Source: Kosakonia oryzae | GTDB lineage: Bacteria > Pseudomonadota > Gammaproteobacteria > Enterobacterales > Enterobacteriaceae | Direction: 5' to 3' | NCBI RefSeq assembly: GCF_001658025.2 | Contig: NZ_CP014007.2 | Coordinates: forward strand, 744,001 to 808,000 | Length of the DNA stretch: 64,000 nucleotides | Part shown: piece by piece, positions 35,820 through 44,325 of the stretch | Numbering within the stretch: the stretch's first letter is position 1 | Layout: each line of letters begins with the position of its first letter | Notes under the pieces: generated by a model | What the model was told of the DNA's origin: nothing | Seen by the model: the letters and a program-made list of their open reading frames with translations, nothing else | Databases searched by the model: none | Translations under genes and position numbers: made by a program

Positions 35820-36985
35820 TGGGATTCATTCACTCTCGCAGCTGCGCGTGGGCGAGCCTTCTCTTCCCAGGCGCGATATTCACTGGTGAGTGTGCGCACC
35901 ATTTTTACTGCCCGTTGTTGATCGGCTGGATCGTTTTTCCACAGCGTGGAGGGGAGCTTTACCACCAACATCAGGAATTGGTTGTAAAAAAAGGATTGAT
36001 GGAGCGGGTTCGGGCCAACAATCTGTGGGCCTAATTGCGTTAACTGGTGAGACTGAAAACCGTTATGGCACATACCTATCAGAGAACGGATAAGCGAATC
36101 CGTGGGCGTGGTGACGTCAGCGAATTTCCCTTTCAGATGGTCAAGAAAATCCTTAACCATCACCAGCGTGGTACTGATAGCACCGGCGTCATTCAGCGCA
36201 GTGGCAATATGGTGTAAGGCTCTGCGTGACGAAGAGGGGGCGAGAGCGGCGATATCGTCCGCCAGTGCGCGTTTCATGGTGTGTAATGCCAGTTCAAAGC
36301 GGCTGCTACCGAACTTTTCCAGCAATACATCAAACAGGGTTTCCACGGACTGCTGGCCGATGACTGCGCTGTAGTAAAGCTGGCGCATGGCCAGTTTATG
36401 TTCCGGATGCGTAGTAAATGCCGCGATTGCCTCTGCCGTATTGATACCTGCGCCAATCTCTTGTTCAAACGTCTGCTCCAGCGTTTTTAATGCCGTGCTG
36501 ATTGCATCCATTTTCTCCTGTTGCCCCAGGCGCTGTGCAGTGCTCAAAGCGGCACGCAGCAGCGTATCTGCCAGCACAGGATCGCCCTCTGTCACCGCAA
36601 CCCATTGCCCGGCGTCAGGAGCGTTATCGCTGGATAAAAGTTGTTCAATTTTCTGTTGGCGCTGTTGCCGGGCTGTAGGATCAGGGCTCTCCAGCAGTTG
36701 ATAAAGATCGGTGAGGTGCTCGATTTTCGTTAGAGCAATGCGACGACGAATCTGATTGCGGCTCTGGACTCGTTGTTCATCGCGCTTGTGTTGCATTTCA
36801 TTTTTTTCAGCCAGCAACGTGGCGATATCTCCCGGCGTACTGGCGACGCGGGTTTGCCGCGTTCTCACGCTGGAGTCGCGGGACTGGCTCTTTTCGTCCG
36901 GGCTTAGCACATCCAGCAGGCTCTCTTGCTGCCTCAGTTCCTGCGGCTGTCTGTGGAAATAGTGCTGTGGGATTTTCATATTCAT
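35816..36985 (-). CDS. hrpJ: T3SS gatekeeper HrpJ (SctW)
   Basis: A 389-residue helical protein of the YopN/InvE/HrpJ gatekeeper family. It has a disordered, Gln/Arg-rich secretion-signal N-terminus (about 1-85), then stacked helical X-bundles with EIGAGINTAEAIAAF and LRQLYYSAVIGQ. It orders secretion of harpins and translocators before effectors. It is the first gene of the hrpJ-hrcV-hrpQ-hrcN-hrpO-hrpP-hrcQRSTU operon, and a hrp box lies 33 bp upstream. Confidence 0.92.
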   Translation of the reverse strand: MNMKIPQHYFHRQPQELRQQESLLDVLSPDEKSQSRDSSVRTRQTRVASTPGDIATLLAEKNEMQHKRDEQRVQSRNQIRRRIALTKIEHLTDLYQLLESPDPTARQQRQQKIEQLLSSDNAPDAGQWVAVTEGDPVLADTLLRAALSTAQRLGQQEKMDAISTALKTLEQTFEQEIGAGINTAEAIAAFTTHPEHKLAMRQLYYSAVIGQQSVETLFDVLLEKFGSSRFELALHTMKRALADDIAALAPSSSRRALHHIATALNDAGAISTTLVMVKDFLDHLKGKFADVTTPTDSLIRSLIGMCHNGFQSHQLTQLGPQIVGPNPLHQSFFYNQFLMLVVKLPSTLWKNDPADQQRAVKMVRTLTSEYRAWEEKARPRAAARVNESQ

Positions 36986-37017
36986 TGCACTTACGCCTCG
37001 GCTTGTATGCTTATTGA

Positions 37018-37045
37018 TGTGTAATGGCGTTTCTTTCCCGGTTCC
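37018..37045 (-). promoter_or_regulatory. hrp box for the hrpJ-hrcU operon
   Basis: On the minus strand: GGAACC, 15 bases, TTACACA, 33 bp before the hrpJ start. The -35 element is a full match. Confidence 0.8.
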
Positions 37046-37203
37046 CTGTACGGGGGAATATTTACATTGTGTTTTTTCTTAATATGAGTTGTGCAAGAAA
37101 TGGCGTAAAAATAAGCGCCAAAGTGTGCTTGTTTATTCTCATTAATATTTTATGGGTATTTGTTTTTCTTAATAAAAATAACGCGTTGGCTCATTTTTTG
37201 GCG

Positions 37204-37219
37204 TGGCATGTCTTTTGCT
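37204..37219 (+). promoter_or_regulatory. sigma-54 promoter of hrpL
   Basis: TGGCAT, 5 bases, TTGCT: a full match to the -24/-12 sigma-54 consensus with GG and GC ten bases apart, 37 bp before the hrpL start. It is the expected target of HrpS. Confidence 0.92.
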
Positions 37220-37255
37220 ATAAAAGGTTTGCTTGCTAATAATGAGGATGCAATT

Positions 37256-37804
37256 ATGTCAGCACTTTTTTGTTTTGAAATTGAAGCATCAGAGAGAAAT
37301 TTAAACCCTGTCTATTGGGAGATTCTGATGCGTGAAAATGAGAAGCGGCTTTATAATTTTATTCACAAGCGGGTCGCGAATACGTTTGATGTGGAAGATT
37401 TAGTACAGTCAACATGGCTGGAAGTGCTATGCAATTGCCATAGATTCAGAGGGTTATCAAAACCTGAAACCTGGATGTTTGGTATTGCCCTTAATTTGGT
37501 GAAAAATCACTATAAGTCACTCAAAGTAAGTTATTTACATGATGAACTGAACGACAATGTGTTAACGCAAAGCGATCTTCCTGATGATATTACGGAATAT
37601 AAAGATACGTTACAAAAGGTATTAGGACATATTTCCCGGATGCCGCCGGATTATCAGCAGATCCTTCAGTTGATTGTCGATCACGATATTAGTTATCAGG
37701 AAGTCGCAGACGAATTAATGATTCCTGTCGGCACTGTACGATCCCGGCTTTCCCGACTGCGCCAGACGCTAAGAAATGAAGTCGACTGGAAGTCGGAGGA
37801 GTAA
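37256..37804 (+). CDS. hrpL: ECF sigma factor HrpL, master regulator of the T3SS
   Basis: A 182-residue ECF sigma factor. Region 2 includes LYNFIHKRVANTFDVEDLVQSTWLEVL; region 4 has YQEVADELMIPVGTVRSRLSRLRQTL. HrpL directs RNA polymerase to hrp boxes. The ATG at 37256 follows GAGGATG; the frame upstream runs through the sigma-54 promoter and is not coding. It is divergent from hrpJ, as in P. syringae. Confidence 0.94.
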   Translation: MSALFCFEIEASERNLNPVYWEILMRENEKRLYNFIHKRVANTFDVEDLVQSTWLEVLCNCHRFRGLSKPETWMFGIALNLVKNHYKSLKVSYLHDELNDNVLTQSDLPDDITEYKDTLQKVLGHISRMPPDYQQILQLIVDHDISYQEVADELMIPVGTVRSRLSRLRQTLRNEVDWKSEE

Positions 37805-37915
37805 TGTCGTGTCGTTAACCATCCAGGGAAGGGAGGTAAATAAATTTTTGACACAGACTTGTATTTCGGGAAGACGTAGTTACACCCTTTATTTGTTAAA
37901 TATCAGGAATACGCT

Positions 37916-38776
37916 ATGAAAATTTCCGCTGACTTTACCGCTGCACAACTCTCCGATCATTCGAATAGTTATTTTCAGAATACTCAAACGAATCAATCAC
38001 CCCCCTGCACGGCAGCAGACGCGTATCCTGAGGTTCCTGAAAAGGACGACCCGATAAAGAATGCGGTATACAAAAACGGAGATAAATTACCCTTTGGCTA
38101 TGATTTTGTTGTTTTTTTATCGGGTGACGGCCATCAAAACAAGGTCGTGGGGCAATTTAATCCTGAAAACCCGGCTGAATTCCATGTTAAAGATCCGCAT
38201 AGCGGAGCGCATATTGCCACACTAAAGAAAACCACACTGGCGGAAAGCCGAATAATTAATGGCAAGGAGGAGTTCTTTAGCGGGAAACCGGTCTGGATGC
38301 TGGCACCCTATACGGGGTTGAGAGGAGGAGCAGGGTTATCAACGCCTGAAGATATCGATAATTATATGAGTAACGATGATGAAATTCAGTCGATGATGCT
38401 CTCCCCGCGAGAGAAGTGTTTTGACTGCGCACAAAGAGTAGAAAAAATGCTGAACTATCAAAACATTCCGCACTTTACCAGAGCGATGTATATCTGGTTT
38501 AACAAAAACGATACGGTTCCTAAAACACACTATGTGGTCGTTGCTTGCCCTGAGGAGGGGGTCAAAATTGCCATTGATCCGACCGGCGGACAATTTGATA
38601 ACGTTTTTCCTTCTACCGAGTACCTTAATACCTGGGCAAGTGAATTCAGATCGGGGTTCAATAATAACGCGATCATTAAATACAAAGATTTTGCCAACGC
38701 CAGAACATCCACAACAGAAGTCAATTCTTTCTTCCACGGTAATGCGGATGCTTTTGCGGGAAATGTTTTACGTTAG
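37916..38776 (+). CDS. candidate type III effector with papain-like Cys-His-Asp site
   Basis: A 286-residue protein without Sec signal and with a Ser/Thr/Gln-rich N-terminus (FTAAQLSDHSNSYFQNTQTN). The C-terminal half resembles papain-fold toxin/deamidase domains (Tox-PL like): CFDCAQRVEKML (C168 and C171), THYVVVA (H205), and AIDPTGGQF (D221). An NC..CA-type nucleophile followed by H-V and a D-x-x-x-G-Q strand is typical of these. It stands 111 bp behind hrpL; TTGACA occurs upstream but no good hrp box. Effector role and activity are inference. Confidence 0.58.
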   Translation: MKISADFTAAQLSDHSNSYFQNTQTNQSPPCTAADAYPEVPEKDDPIKNAVYKNGDKLPFGYDFVVFLSGDGHQNKVVGQFNPENPAEFHVKDPHSGAHIATLKKTTLAESRIINGKEEFFSGKPVWMLAPYTGLRGGAGLSTPEDIDNYMSNDDEIQSMMLSPREKCFDCAQRVEKMLNYQNIPHFTRAMYIWFNKNDTVPKTHYVVVACPEEGVKIAIDPTGGQFDNVFPSTEYLNTWASEFRSGFNNNAIIKYKDFANARTSTTEVNSFFHGNADAFAGNVLR

Positions 38777-39018
38777 GCTTTGTGATAACAGCTTAAAAGC
38801 GGGTTTCAGCTTGCTGTTGTAAGCATCCCGCTTAAGCAACTCATTCATTTCCGGAAAGATAAAATCCGCAATGGATGATTATCTCGCGCGTGCGCTGAGG
38901 CCGCGAGAGAGTGTTTTAGCCGTAGAGCAAAGTCACACACCTGTGCGGAAACCACCGTGATTACCAGCGACCATGTCATAAAAATGATTTTCATCACATG
39001 GTCCTGATCTAAAAGCTG

Positions 39019-39777
39019 TTACCTCATTCCACCGAGAGTGAAACCGCCATCCACCCTAATTTCCTGCCCAGTAACATAACTGGCATCATCAGAAAGTAAC
39101 CATGCCACTGTTCCTGAGATATCTTCAGGAACACCATTGCGTTGTAATAATGAACGTGAAGCCAGCGCGTTAACGGTTTCCTCGGGTAGTGCTGATGCTG
39201 CCATCGGGGTGAGAATGACGCCGGGGCTGACCGCATTGACTCTGATATCCCGGGGGCCGCATTCCACGGCCAGGGTACGCATTATTGCAAGCAATGCGGC
39301 TTTCGTTGCTGCATAAATCCCGGCGCCGGGCATCACGCTTCCGGTGGTCCAGGAAGCATTGATCAGAATTGCGCCTCTCCTTATCAGGGGCAGACAATGG
39401 CGGATTGTCAGAAATGTTCCTTTGAGATTGGTTTCCAGAGGCTCACTGAAGTCCGCGATATCTGCTGCAGCCAGCGGTTTAAAAGCCCCGAGATACCCTG
39501 CATTTGCAAACAGGGCATCAACCTGCCCGACAATAGAAGCAACAGCGGTAAAGGTTTTTTTCACCTGGCTTTCGCTTTTGATATCACAGGGAAAAACATA
39601 AGAAAGGCCACCTGCTCGTTTTATTTCATCACCTACTTCTTCGAGCATCTCTGCTTGCCGGCCAAGGAGCATAACCTTTGCGCCTTCTGATGCCAGCCTT
39701 ATTGCTGCTGCCCGTCCCATCCCGCTACCGGCACCGGTAACCACAACGGTTTTGTCCACGAAACGCAATCTGTTCAT
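39019..39777 (-). CDS. short-chain dehydrogenase/reductase of unknown substrate
   Basis: A 252-residue classical SDR: TGAGSGMG nucleotide-binding motif, FANAGYLG, catalytic Ser in NASW and YAATK. The start ATG 39777 follows GGAG. It is divergent from a LysR regulator (101 bp between starts), which probably controls it. Substrate is unknown. These two genes lie between the T3SS and pheV. Confidence 0.85.
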   Translation of the reverse strand: MNRLRFVDKTVVVTGAGSGMGRAAAIRLASEGAKVMLLGRQAEMLEEVGDEIKRAGGLSYVFPCDIKSESQVKKTFTAVASIVGQVDALFANAGYLGAFKPLAAADIADFSEPLETNLKGTFLTIRHCLPLIRRGAILINASWTTGSVMPGAGIYAATKAALLAIMRTLAVECGPRDIRVNAVSPGVILTPMAASALPEETVNALASRSLLQRNGVPEDISGTVAWLLSDDASYVTGQEIRVDGGFTLGGMR

Positions 39778-39878
39778 AAATTCTCCGGATGTCATTAAGT
39801 CCAACCGGGATAGTAATAAAATAGTTTTTTAAGGATAATCGCCCTATATATTTAATGACTTTAAAGTAAAGGTATCGA

Positions 39879-40802
39879 ATGGATCTTTTCCGGGCGATGA
39901 CGGTTTTTGCTGAAGTGGCCAGATCCGGATCAATGAGTGCAGCCTCAAGAAAGCTGCTCATTACCCCGGCGATGGTGGGCCAGTATGTAGCGGCACTGGA
40001 GGAGCGGCTGGGAATGCGGCTGCTGAACCGGACCACGCGGAAGCAAAAGCTGACCGATTTTGGCCTCAGTTATCTGGAACAGTGCCATGACATTCTGGAA
40101 AGGGTGGCGGCCTGCGAAACACAGGCTGAAGGATTGCAGCACTCCTTTGGTGGGAAACTGCGGCTAACAGCCCCCATATCTTTTGGTACCGAATGCCTCA
40201 TACCCGCGCTGCAGCGTTACAGGAAAATGGCACCGGATGTTGAGATTGACATTACGCTGACCGATCGGGTTATCGATTTGGTTGATGAAGGGATCGATGT
40301 TGCTTTCAGGATTGGCGAACTGAATGACAGCAGTATGATTGGCAGACCATTAATGCCATACCGGATGGCAGTCTGTGCATCACCAGAATATCTGCAAGCA
40401 TATGGCACACCTGCACATCCTTCTGACCTTTTCGAACATCAGTTACTTTCTCTCTCGACGTCGTCCCGTTCGCCATGGAAGCTGAGCAGAGGTGAGGAAA
40501 AAATTGAAATCCCGGTACACAGTAAACTGACGATTAACAATGGACAGGCGCTGAGGGTAGCAGCCCGATCAGGGCTTGGGATTGTTATGCAGCCAGAAAT
40601 ACTTCTGTCGGAGGACATAATGTCAGGGAGGCTGGTACGCCTGTTTCAGGAATGGCATATACGAGAAAGGCAGGTATGGTTGTTATATCTCCGGGATAAA
40701 AGAATGACACCCAAGATTCGCGCCTTTATCAATTTCTCACTTGAGGCGTTTTCTGCCGGTAAAGTTCAGGCAGATCCACACAATCAGCACTTAACGCCAT
40801 AA
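39879..40802 (+). CDS. LysR-family transcriptional regulator
   Basis: A 307-residue LysR protein: N-terminal helix-turn-helix (MDLFRAMTVFAEVARSGS.. with SRKLLITPAMVGQYVAALEERLG) and a C-terminal effector-binding domain. It belongs to the CrgA/YafC-like group commonly found divergent from oxidoreductases, here the SDR gene. The end lies 20 bp before the terminator of the tRNA gene. Confidence 0.88.
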   Translation: MDLFRAMTVFAEVARSGSMSAASRKLLITPAMVGQYVAALEERLGMRLLNRTTRKQKLTDFGLSYLEQCHDILERVAACETQAEGLQHSFGGKLRLTAPISFGTECLIPALQRYRKMAPDVEIDITLTDRVIDLVDEGIDVAFRIGELNDSSMIGRPLMPYRMAVCASPEYLQAYGTPAHPSDLFEHQLLSLSTSSRSPWKLSRGEEKIEIPVHSKLTINNGQALRVAARSGLGIVMQPEILLSEDIMSGRLVRLFQEWHIRERQVWLLYLRDKRMTPKIRAFINFSLEAFSAGKVQADPHNQHLTP

Positions 40803-40821
40803 GCAGGCTTACCGTAGGCAG

Positions 40822-40852
40822 AAAAGCAAAAACCCGCCTTTTGGGCGGGTTC
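40822..40852 (-). terminator. terminator of tRNA-Phe
   Basis: On the minus strand AACCCGCC/GGCGGGTT with a 5-base loop, followed by a T-rich run, 12 bp after the CCA end of the tRNA. Confidence 0.85.
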
Positions 40853-40862
40853 TCTGAAGAAG

Positions 40863-40938
40863 TGGTGCCCGGACTCGGAATCGAACCAAGGACACGGGGA
40901 TTTTCAATCCCCTGCTCTACCGACTGAGCTATCCGGGC
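40863..40938 (-). tRNA. pheV: tRNA-Phe (GAA anticodon)
   Basis: A 76-base tRNA. It begins GCCCGGATAGCTCAG, has anticodon loop ATTGAAAAT (anticodon GAA) and T-arm GGTTCGATTCC, and ends with an encoded CCA. It is upstream of yqgA-speC as pheV is in E. coli. Its 3' end faces the T3SS region, as expected for an island integration site. Confidence 0.97.
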
Positions 40939-41043
40939 AACGGGGCGCATTAAACCTGATTCCCCACCCTCCGTCAACGAAATTTCTTTAATTCGCAGCG
41001 GACTGCACAATCTATCACCACTTTGTTGATACTGTACGCTGAC

Positions 41044-41760
41044 TCAGGCAAAAAATGCCGTCCACAGCGCGGATATGGGCATCGCAATCACCAGCGCAGG
41101 CAGCATATTCGCCACTGCAAACATCTTGATGCCGCAAATACGTAGCCCGGTCGCCAGCAGTAAAACACCACCCACGGCGGTGAAATCGCCCATCATCGCA
41201 GGTGTGGTCAGCGGCAGGATCAGCGTCGCGCAGGTGGCGAGCGTCAATTGAATAATTAGCATCGGCACGGAAATCACCGCGACGGCAAAACCCAGTGAAG
41301 TGGCGAAGATCACCGCCGTAAAGAAGTCGAGAAACGCTTTGGCGATCAAAATGCTCGGATCGCCAGTCATCCCTTCACGCATGGCGCCAAAGATCCCGGT
41401 GCCGCTGGCGCAGAACAGAATAATAATAGCCACCAGGCTCTGAATAAAAGATTCATGCGCGCTGCTGGCTTCACCCTCTTTGCGTTTTTGCACCAGATTG
41501 CGCAGCGCGTTGACACCGCCGCTGATCCCGCGTTCCACGTAGCAAAGCTCGCCAATAAGCGTACCCACCAGCGTCGCCAGCACCATCACTGGCAGGTTCA
41601 CACACTTAATGACCAGCAGGATGCCGATACCTAACGAGGCCAGGCCAAAAATCGACGGCATTGAATTACGCACCCGCTCCGGTAGCCGGTGGCTGAGCAA
41701 GGCGCCAATTGTTCCGCCGATCAATACGGCGGCGGCATTGATAAAAGGACCTGTTAACAC
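41044..41760 (-). CDS. yqgA: DUF554 inner-membrane protein YqgA
   Basis: A 238-residue protein with about seven membrane helices, matching E. coli YqgA (GPFINA-A-VLIGG..GALLSHRLPERVR start). I prefer the GTG at 41760, preceded by AGGAG at 7 bases, to ATG 41781, which has no ribosome site and adds seven residues absent from E. coli. Function unknown. Order pheV-yqgA-speC is as in E. coli. Confidence 0.9.
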   Translation of the reverse strand: MLTGPFINAAAVLIGGTIGALLSHRLPERVRNSMPSIFGLASLGIGILLVIKCVNLPVMVLATLVGTLIGELCYVERGISGGVNALRNLVQKRKEGEASSAHESFIQSLVAIIILFCASGTGIFGAMREGMTGDPSILIAKAFLDFFTAVIFATSLGFAVAVISVPMLIIQLTLATCATLILPLTTPAMMGDFTAVGGVLLLATGLRICGIKMFAVANMLPALVIAMPISALWTAFFA

Positions 41761-42159
41761 CCCATCACTCCTGTGTTTCATATAACTGAATAATATGCCG
41801 CGCAGAATAGCATTTTTATGCGCGGTTGAGGCTGCGTTGGTTGCGCCAGTGGGGGAAAGGTGCCATGATTGCGCGAATTTTCTTCCACCTTACGGGGCCG
41901 CCTGATGACGCACCATTCAGCCGTTAGCCAGAGAGATTGCGCGCCTGCGCAAATGGGCGCCCGTCTCATTTTATCGCCTACTTCACTCACCATGCGGTGA
42001 GGGTAACGCACGCTCACTGTAGGACAACAGTAAGATCAGAGACGTTCTGCTTTTACTGATGTCTGGCGGTTGGAGCTGGCTCCAGTCAGACACGTTCGTT
42101 GGGCGAAGCTGCAGCTTCGTCCGGGGTCCTTTACTCCCCTGAAACGGGTATTCGTGCTT
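41761..42159 (+). promoter_or_regulatory. speC upstream/leader region with two inverted repeats
   Basis: No gene seen in 399 bp between yqgA and speC. Just upstream of speC lie a hairpin at 42061-42091 (GTCTG...CAGAC enclosing TGGAGC/GCTCCA) and a perfect 16-bp palindrome CGAAGCTGCAGCTTCG at 42104-42119. If transcribed they would structure the 5' leader of speC. Confidence 0.5.
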
Positions 42160-44295
42160 ATGAAATCGATGAAAATTGCCGTCAGCTGCGAGCTGGTATC
42201 CCTGCTTTCCACCCACCGCGAAGTGGTGACGCTGGAGAGTACCGACTTTACGGATGTGGCGGCAGTCGTCATAACAGTGGCGGAGAGTCGTAGCGGTATT
42301 CTGGCGCTGCTCAAACGAACAGGTTTTAACGTGCCGGTATTCTTGTTCTCCAGTGAGCCGGTCGATATGCCGGAAGGCATTACGGCGGTTATCGCTGGCA
42401 AAGATCAGGAGTGGCTGGAGCTGGAAGCCGCCGCCGTCGATTATGAAGACAATTTACTGCCGCCGTTTTTCGATACGCTGCGTCAGTATGTCGAGATGGA
42501 CAACAGCACCTTTGCCTGTCCGGGCCATCAGCACGGTGAATTTTTCAAAAAGCATCCGGCAGGGCGTCAGTTCTATGAGTTTTTCGGCGAGAACGTTTTT
42601 CGCGCCGACATGTGTAACGCCGACGTCAAACTGGGCGATCTGTTGATCCATGAAGGATCGGCGAAGCATGCGCAGAAATTCGCGGCGAAAGTGTTCAACG
42701 CTGACAAAACCTATTTCGTCCTCAACGGCACATCCGCAGCCAATAAGGTGGTGACCAACGCGCTGCTGACCCGCGGCGATCTGGTGCTGTTCGATCGCAA
42801 TAACCATAAATCCAATCATCACGGCGCGCTGATCCAGGCCGGAGCCACGCCGGTTTATCTGGAAGCGGCACGCAACCCGTTTGGTTTTATCGGCGGCATC
42901 GACGATCACTGTTTCGATGAGAAATACCTGCGCGATCTGATCCGCGATGTCGCACCGCATAAGGCCGATCATCCACGTCCGTTTCGCCTGGCGGTGATCC
43001 AGCTTGGCACTTACGACGGCACTATCTACAACGCCCGTCAGGTGATCGACAAGATTGGCAGCCTGTGTGATTACATTCTGTTTGACTCGGCATGGGTCGG
43101 TTACGAGCAATTTATTCCGATGATGGCGGACTGCTCGCCGCTGCTGCTGGACCTGAACGAAAACGATCCGGGTATTTTTGTCACTCAGTCGGTGCACAAA
43201 CAGCAGGCTGGTTTCTCGCAAACCTCGCAGATCCACAAGAAGGATAACCATCTGCGCGGCCAGGCGCGATTCTGCCCGCATAAGCGGCTGAACAACGCTT
43301 TTATGCTGCATGCTTCAACCAGCCCGTTCTATCCGTTGTTCGCCGCGCTGGATGTGAATGCCAAAATCCATCAGGGCGAGAGCGGACGCCGTCTATGGGC
43401 AGAGTGTGTGGCGCTGGGGATCGAAGCGCGCAAGGCGATCATTGCCAACTGCAAAATGATCAAACCTTTTGTGCCGCCAGAGATCGCCGGTCGTCCGTGG
43501 CAGGATCATCCCACCGAGGTGATTGCCCGCGAACGCCGCTTCTTCAGCTTTGAGCCGGGTGACAAATGGCACGGTTTTGAGGGCTATGCGCGCGAACAGT
43601 ATTTTGTCGATCCCTGCAAGCTGCTGCTGACTACGCCAGGCATCGATGCGGAAACCGGGGAATACGCCGATTTTGGGATCCCGGCGACCATTCTGGCGCA
43701 CTTCCTGCGTGAGAACGGCATCGTACCGGAGAAGTGCGATCTCAACTCGATCCTGTTTCTGCTGACGCCAGCCGAGAGCGCAGAGAAGATGGCGCAGCTG
43801 GTGGCGATGCTCGGCCAGTTTGAACAACATATTGAGGATGACACGCCGCTCGCCGATGTGCTGCCGACCATTTTTAACAAATACCCGGTGCGCTACCGCG
43901 ATTACACCCTGCGTGAGCTGTGCCAGGAGATGCACGATCTGTATGTCAGCTTTGATGTGAAGGATCTGCAAAAAGCGATGTTCCGCAAAGAGAGCTTGCC
44001 AGCGGTGGTGATGAATCCTCAGGACGCCAACAGTGAGTTTATTCGCGGCAACGTTGAACTGGTGCGTATCAGCGAAGCAGAAGGGCGCATCGCCGCCGAA
44101 GGCGCGCTGCCTTACCCGCCGGGCGTGCTGTGCGTGGTGCCGGGTGAAGTGTGGGGCGGGGCCGTCCAGCGCTACTTCCTGGTGCTGGAAGAAGGCGTCA
44201 ATCTGCTACCGGGCTTTTCACCGGAGTTGCAGGGCGTCTATTCCGAAACCGATGCCGACGGGATCAAACGCCTGTACGGCTATGTGCTGAAGTAA
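42160..44295 (+). CDS. speC: constitutive ornithine decarboxylase
   Basis: A 711-residue PLP enzyme of the same length as E. coli SpeC. It converts ornithine to putrescine in the cytoplasm. It has an N-terminal flavodoxin-like wing, a large PLP domain with FACPGHQHGEFF and the Schiff-base lysine in TQSVHKQQAGFSQTSQ, and a C-terminal domain ending with YPPGVLCVVPGEVWGGAVQ. ATG 42160 (MKSMKIAV) is the family start; the frame continues upstream but has no support. In E. coli nupG follows; here the cit cluster intervenes. Confidence 0.97.
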   Translation: MKSMKIAVSCELVSLLSTHREVVTLESTDFTDVAAVVITVAESRSGILALLKRTGFNVPVFLFSSEPVDMPEGITAVIAGKDQEWLELEAAAVDYEDNLLPPFFDTLRQYVEMDNSTFACPGHQHGEFFKKHPAGRQFYEFFGENVFRADMCNADVKLGDLLIHEGSAKHAQKFAAKVFNADKTYFVLNGTSAANKVVTNALLTRGDLVLFDRNNHKSNHHGALIQAGATPVYLEAARNPFGFIGGIDDHCFDEKYLRDLIRDVAPHKADHPRPFRLAVIQLGTYDGTIYNARQVIDKIGSLCDYILFDSAWVGYEQFIPMMADCSPLLLDLNENDPGIFVTQSVHKQQAGFSQTSQIHKKDNHLRGQARFCPHKRLNNAFMLHASTSPFYPLFAALDVNAKIHQGESGRRLWAECVALGIEARKAIIANCKMIKPFVPPEIAGRPWQDHPTEVIARERRFFSFEPGDKWHGFEGYAREQYFVDPCKLLLTTPGIDAETGEYADFGIPATILAHFLRENGIVPEKCDLNSILFLLTPAESAEKMAQLVAMLGQFEQHIEDDTPLADVLPTIFNKYPVRYRDYTLRELCQEMHDLYVSFDVKDLQKAMFRKESLPAVVMNPQDANSEFIRGNVELVRISEAEGRIAAEGALPYPPGVLCVVPGEVWGGAVQRYFLVLEEGVNLLPGFSPELQGVYSETDADGIKRLYGYVLK

Positions 44296-44325
44296 CCTCG
44301 CTCCCTTGTCTGATAAGGGACAGCA

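Noticed and set aside
42454..43311. Long open frame on the minus strand opposite speC (285 codons)
   Set aside because: It is a mirror of the GC-rich speC coding frame, with no domain, no ribosome site and unlikely codon use.
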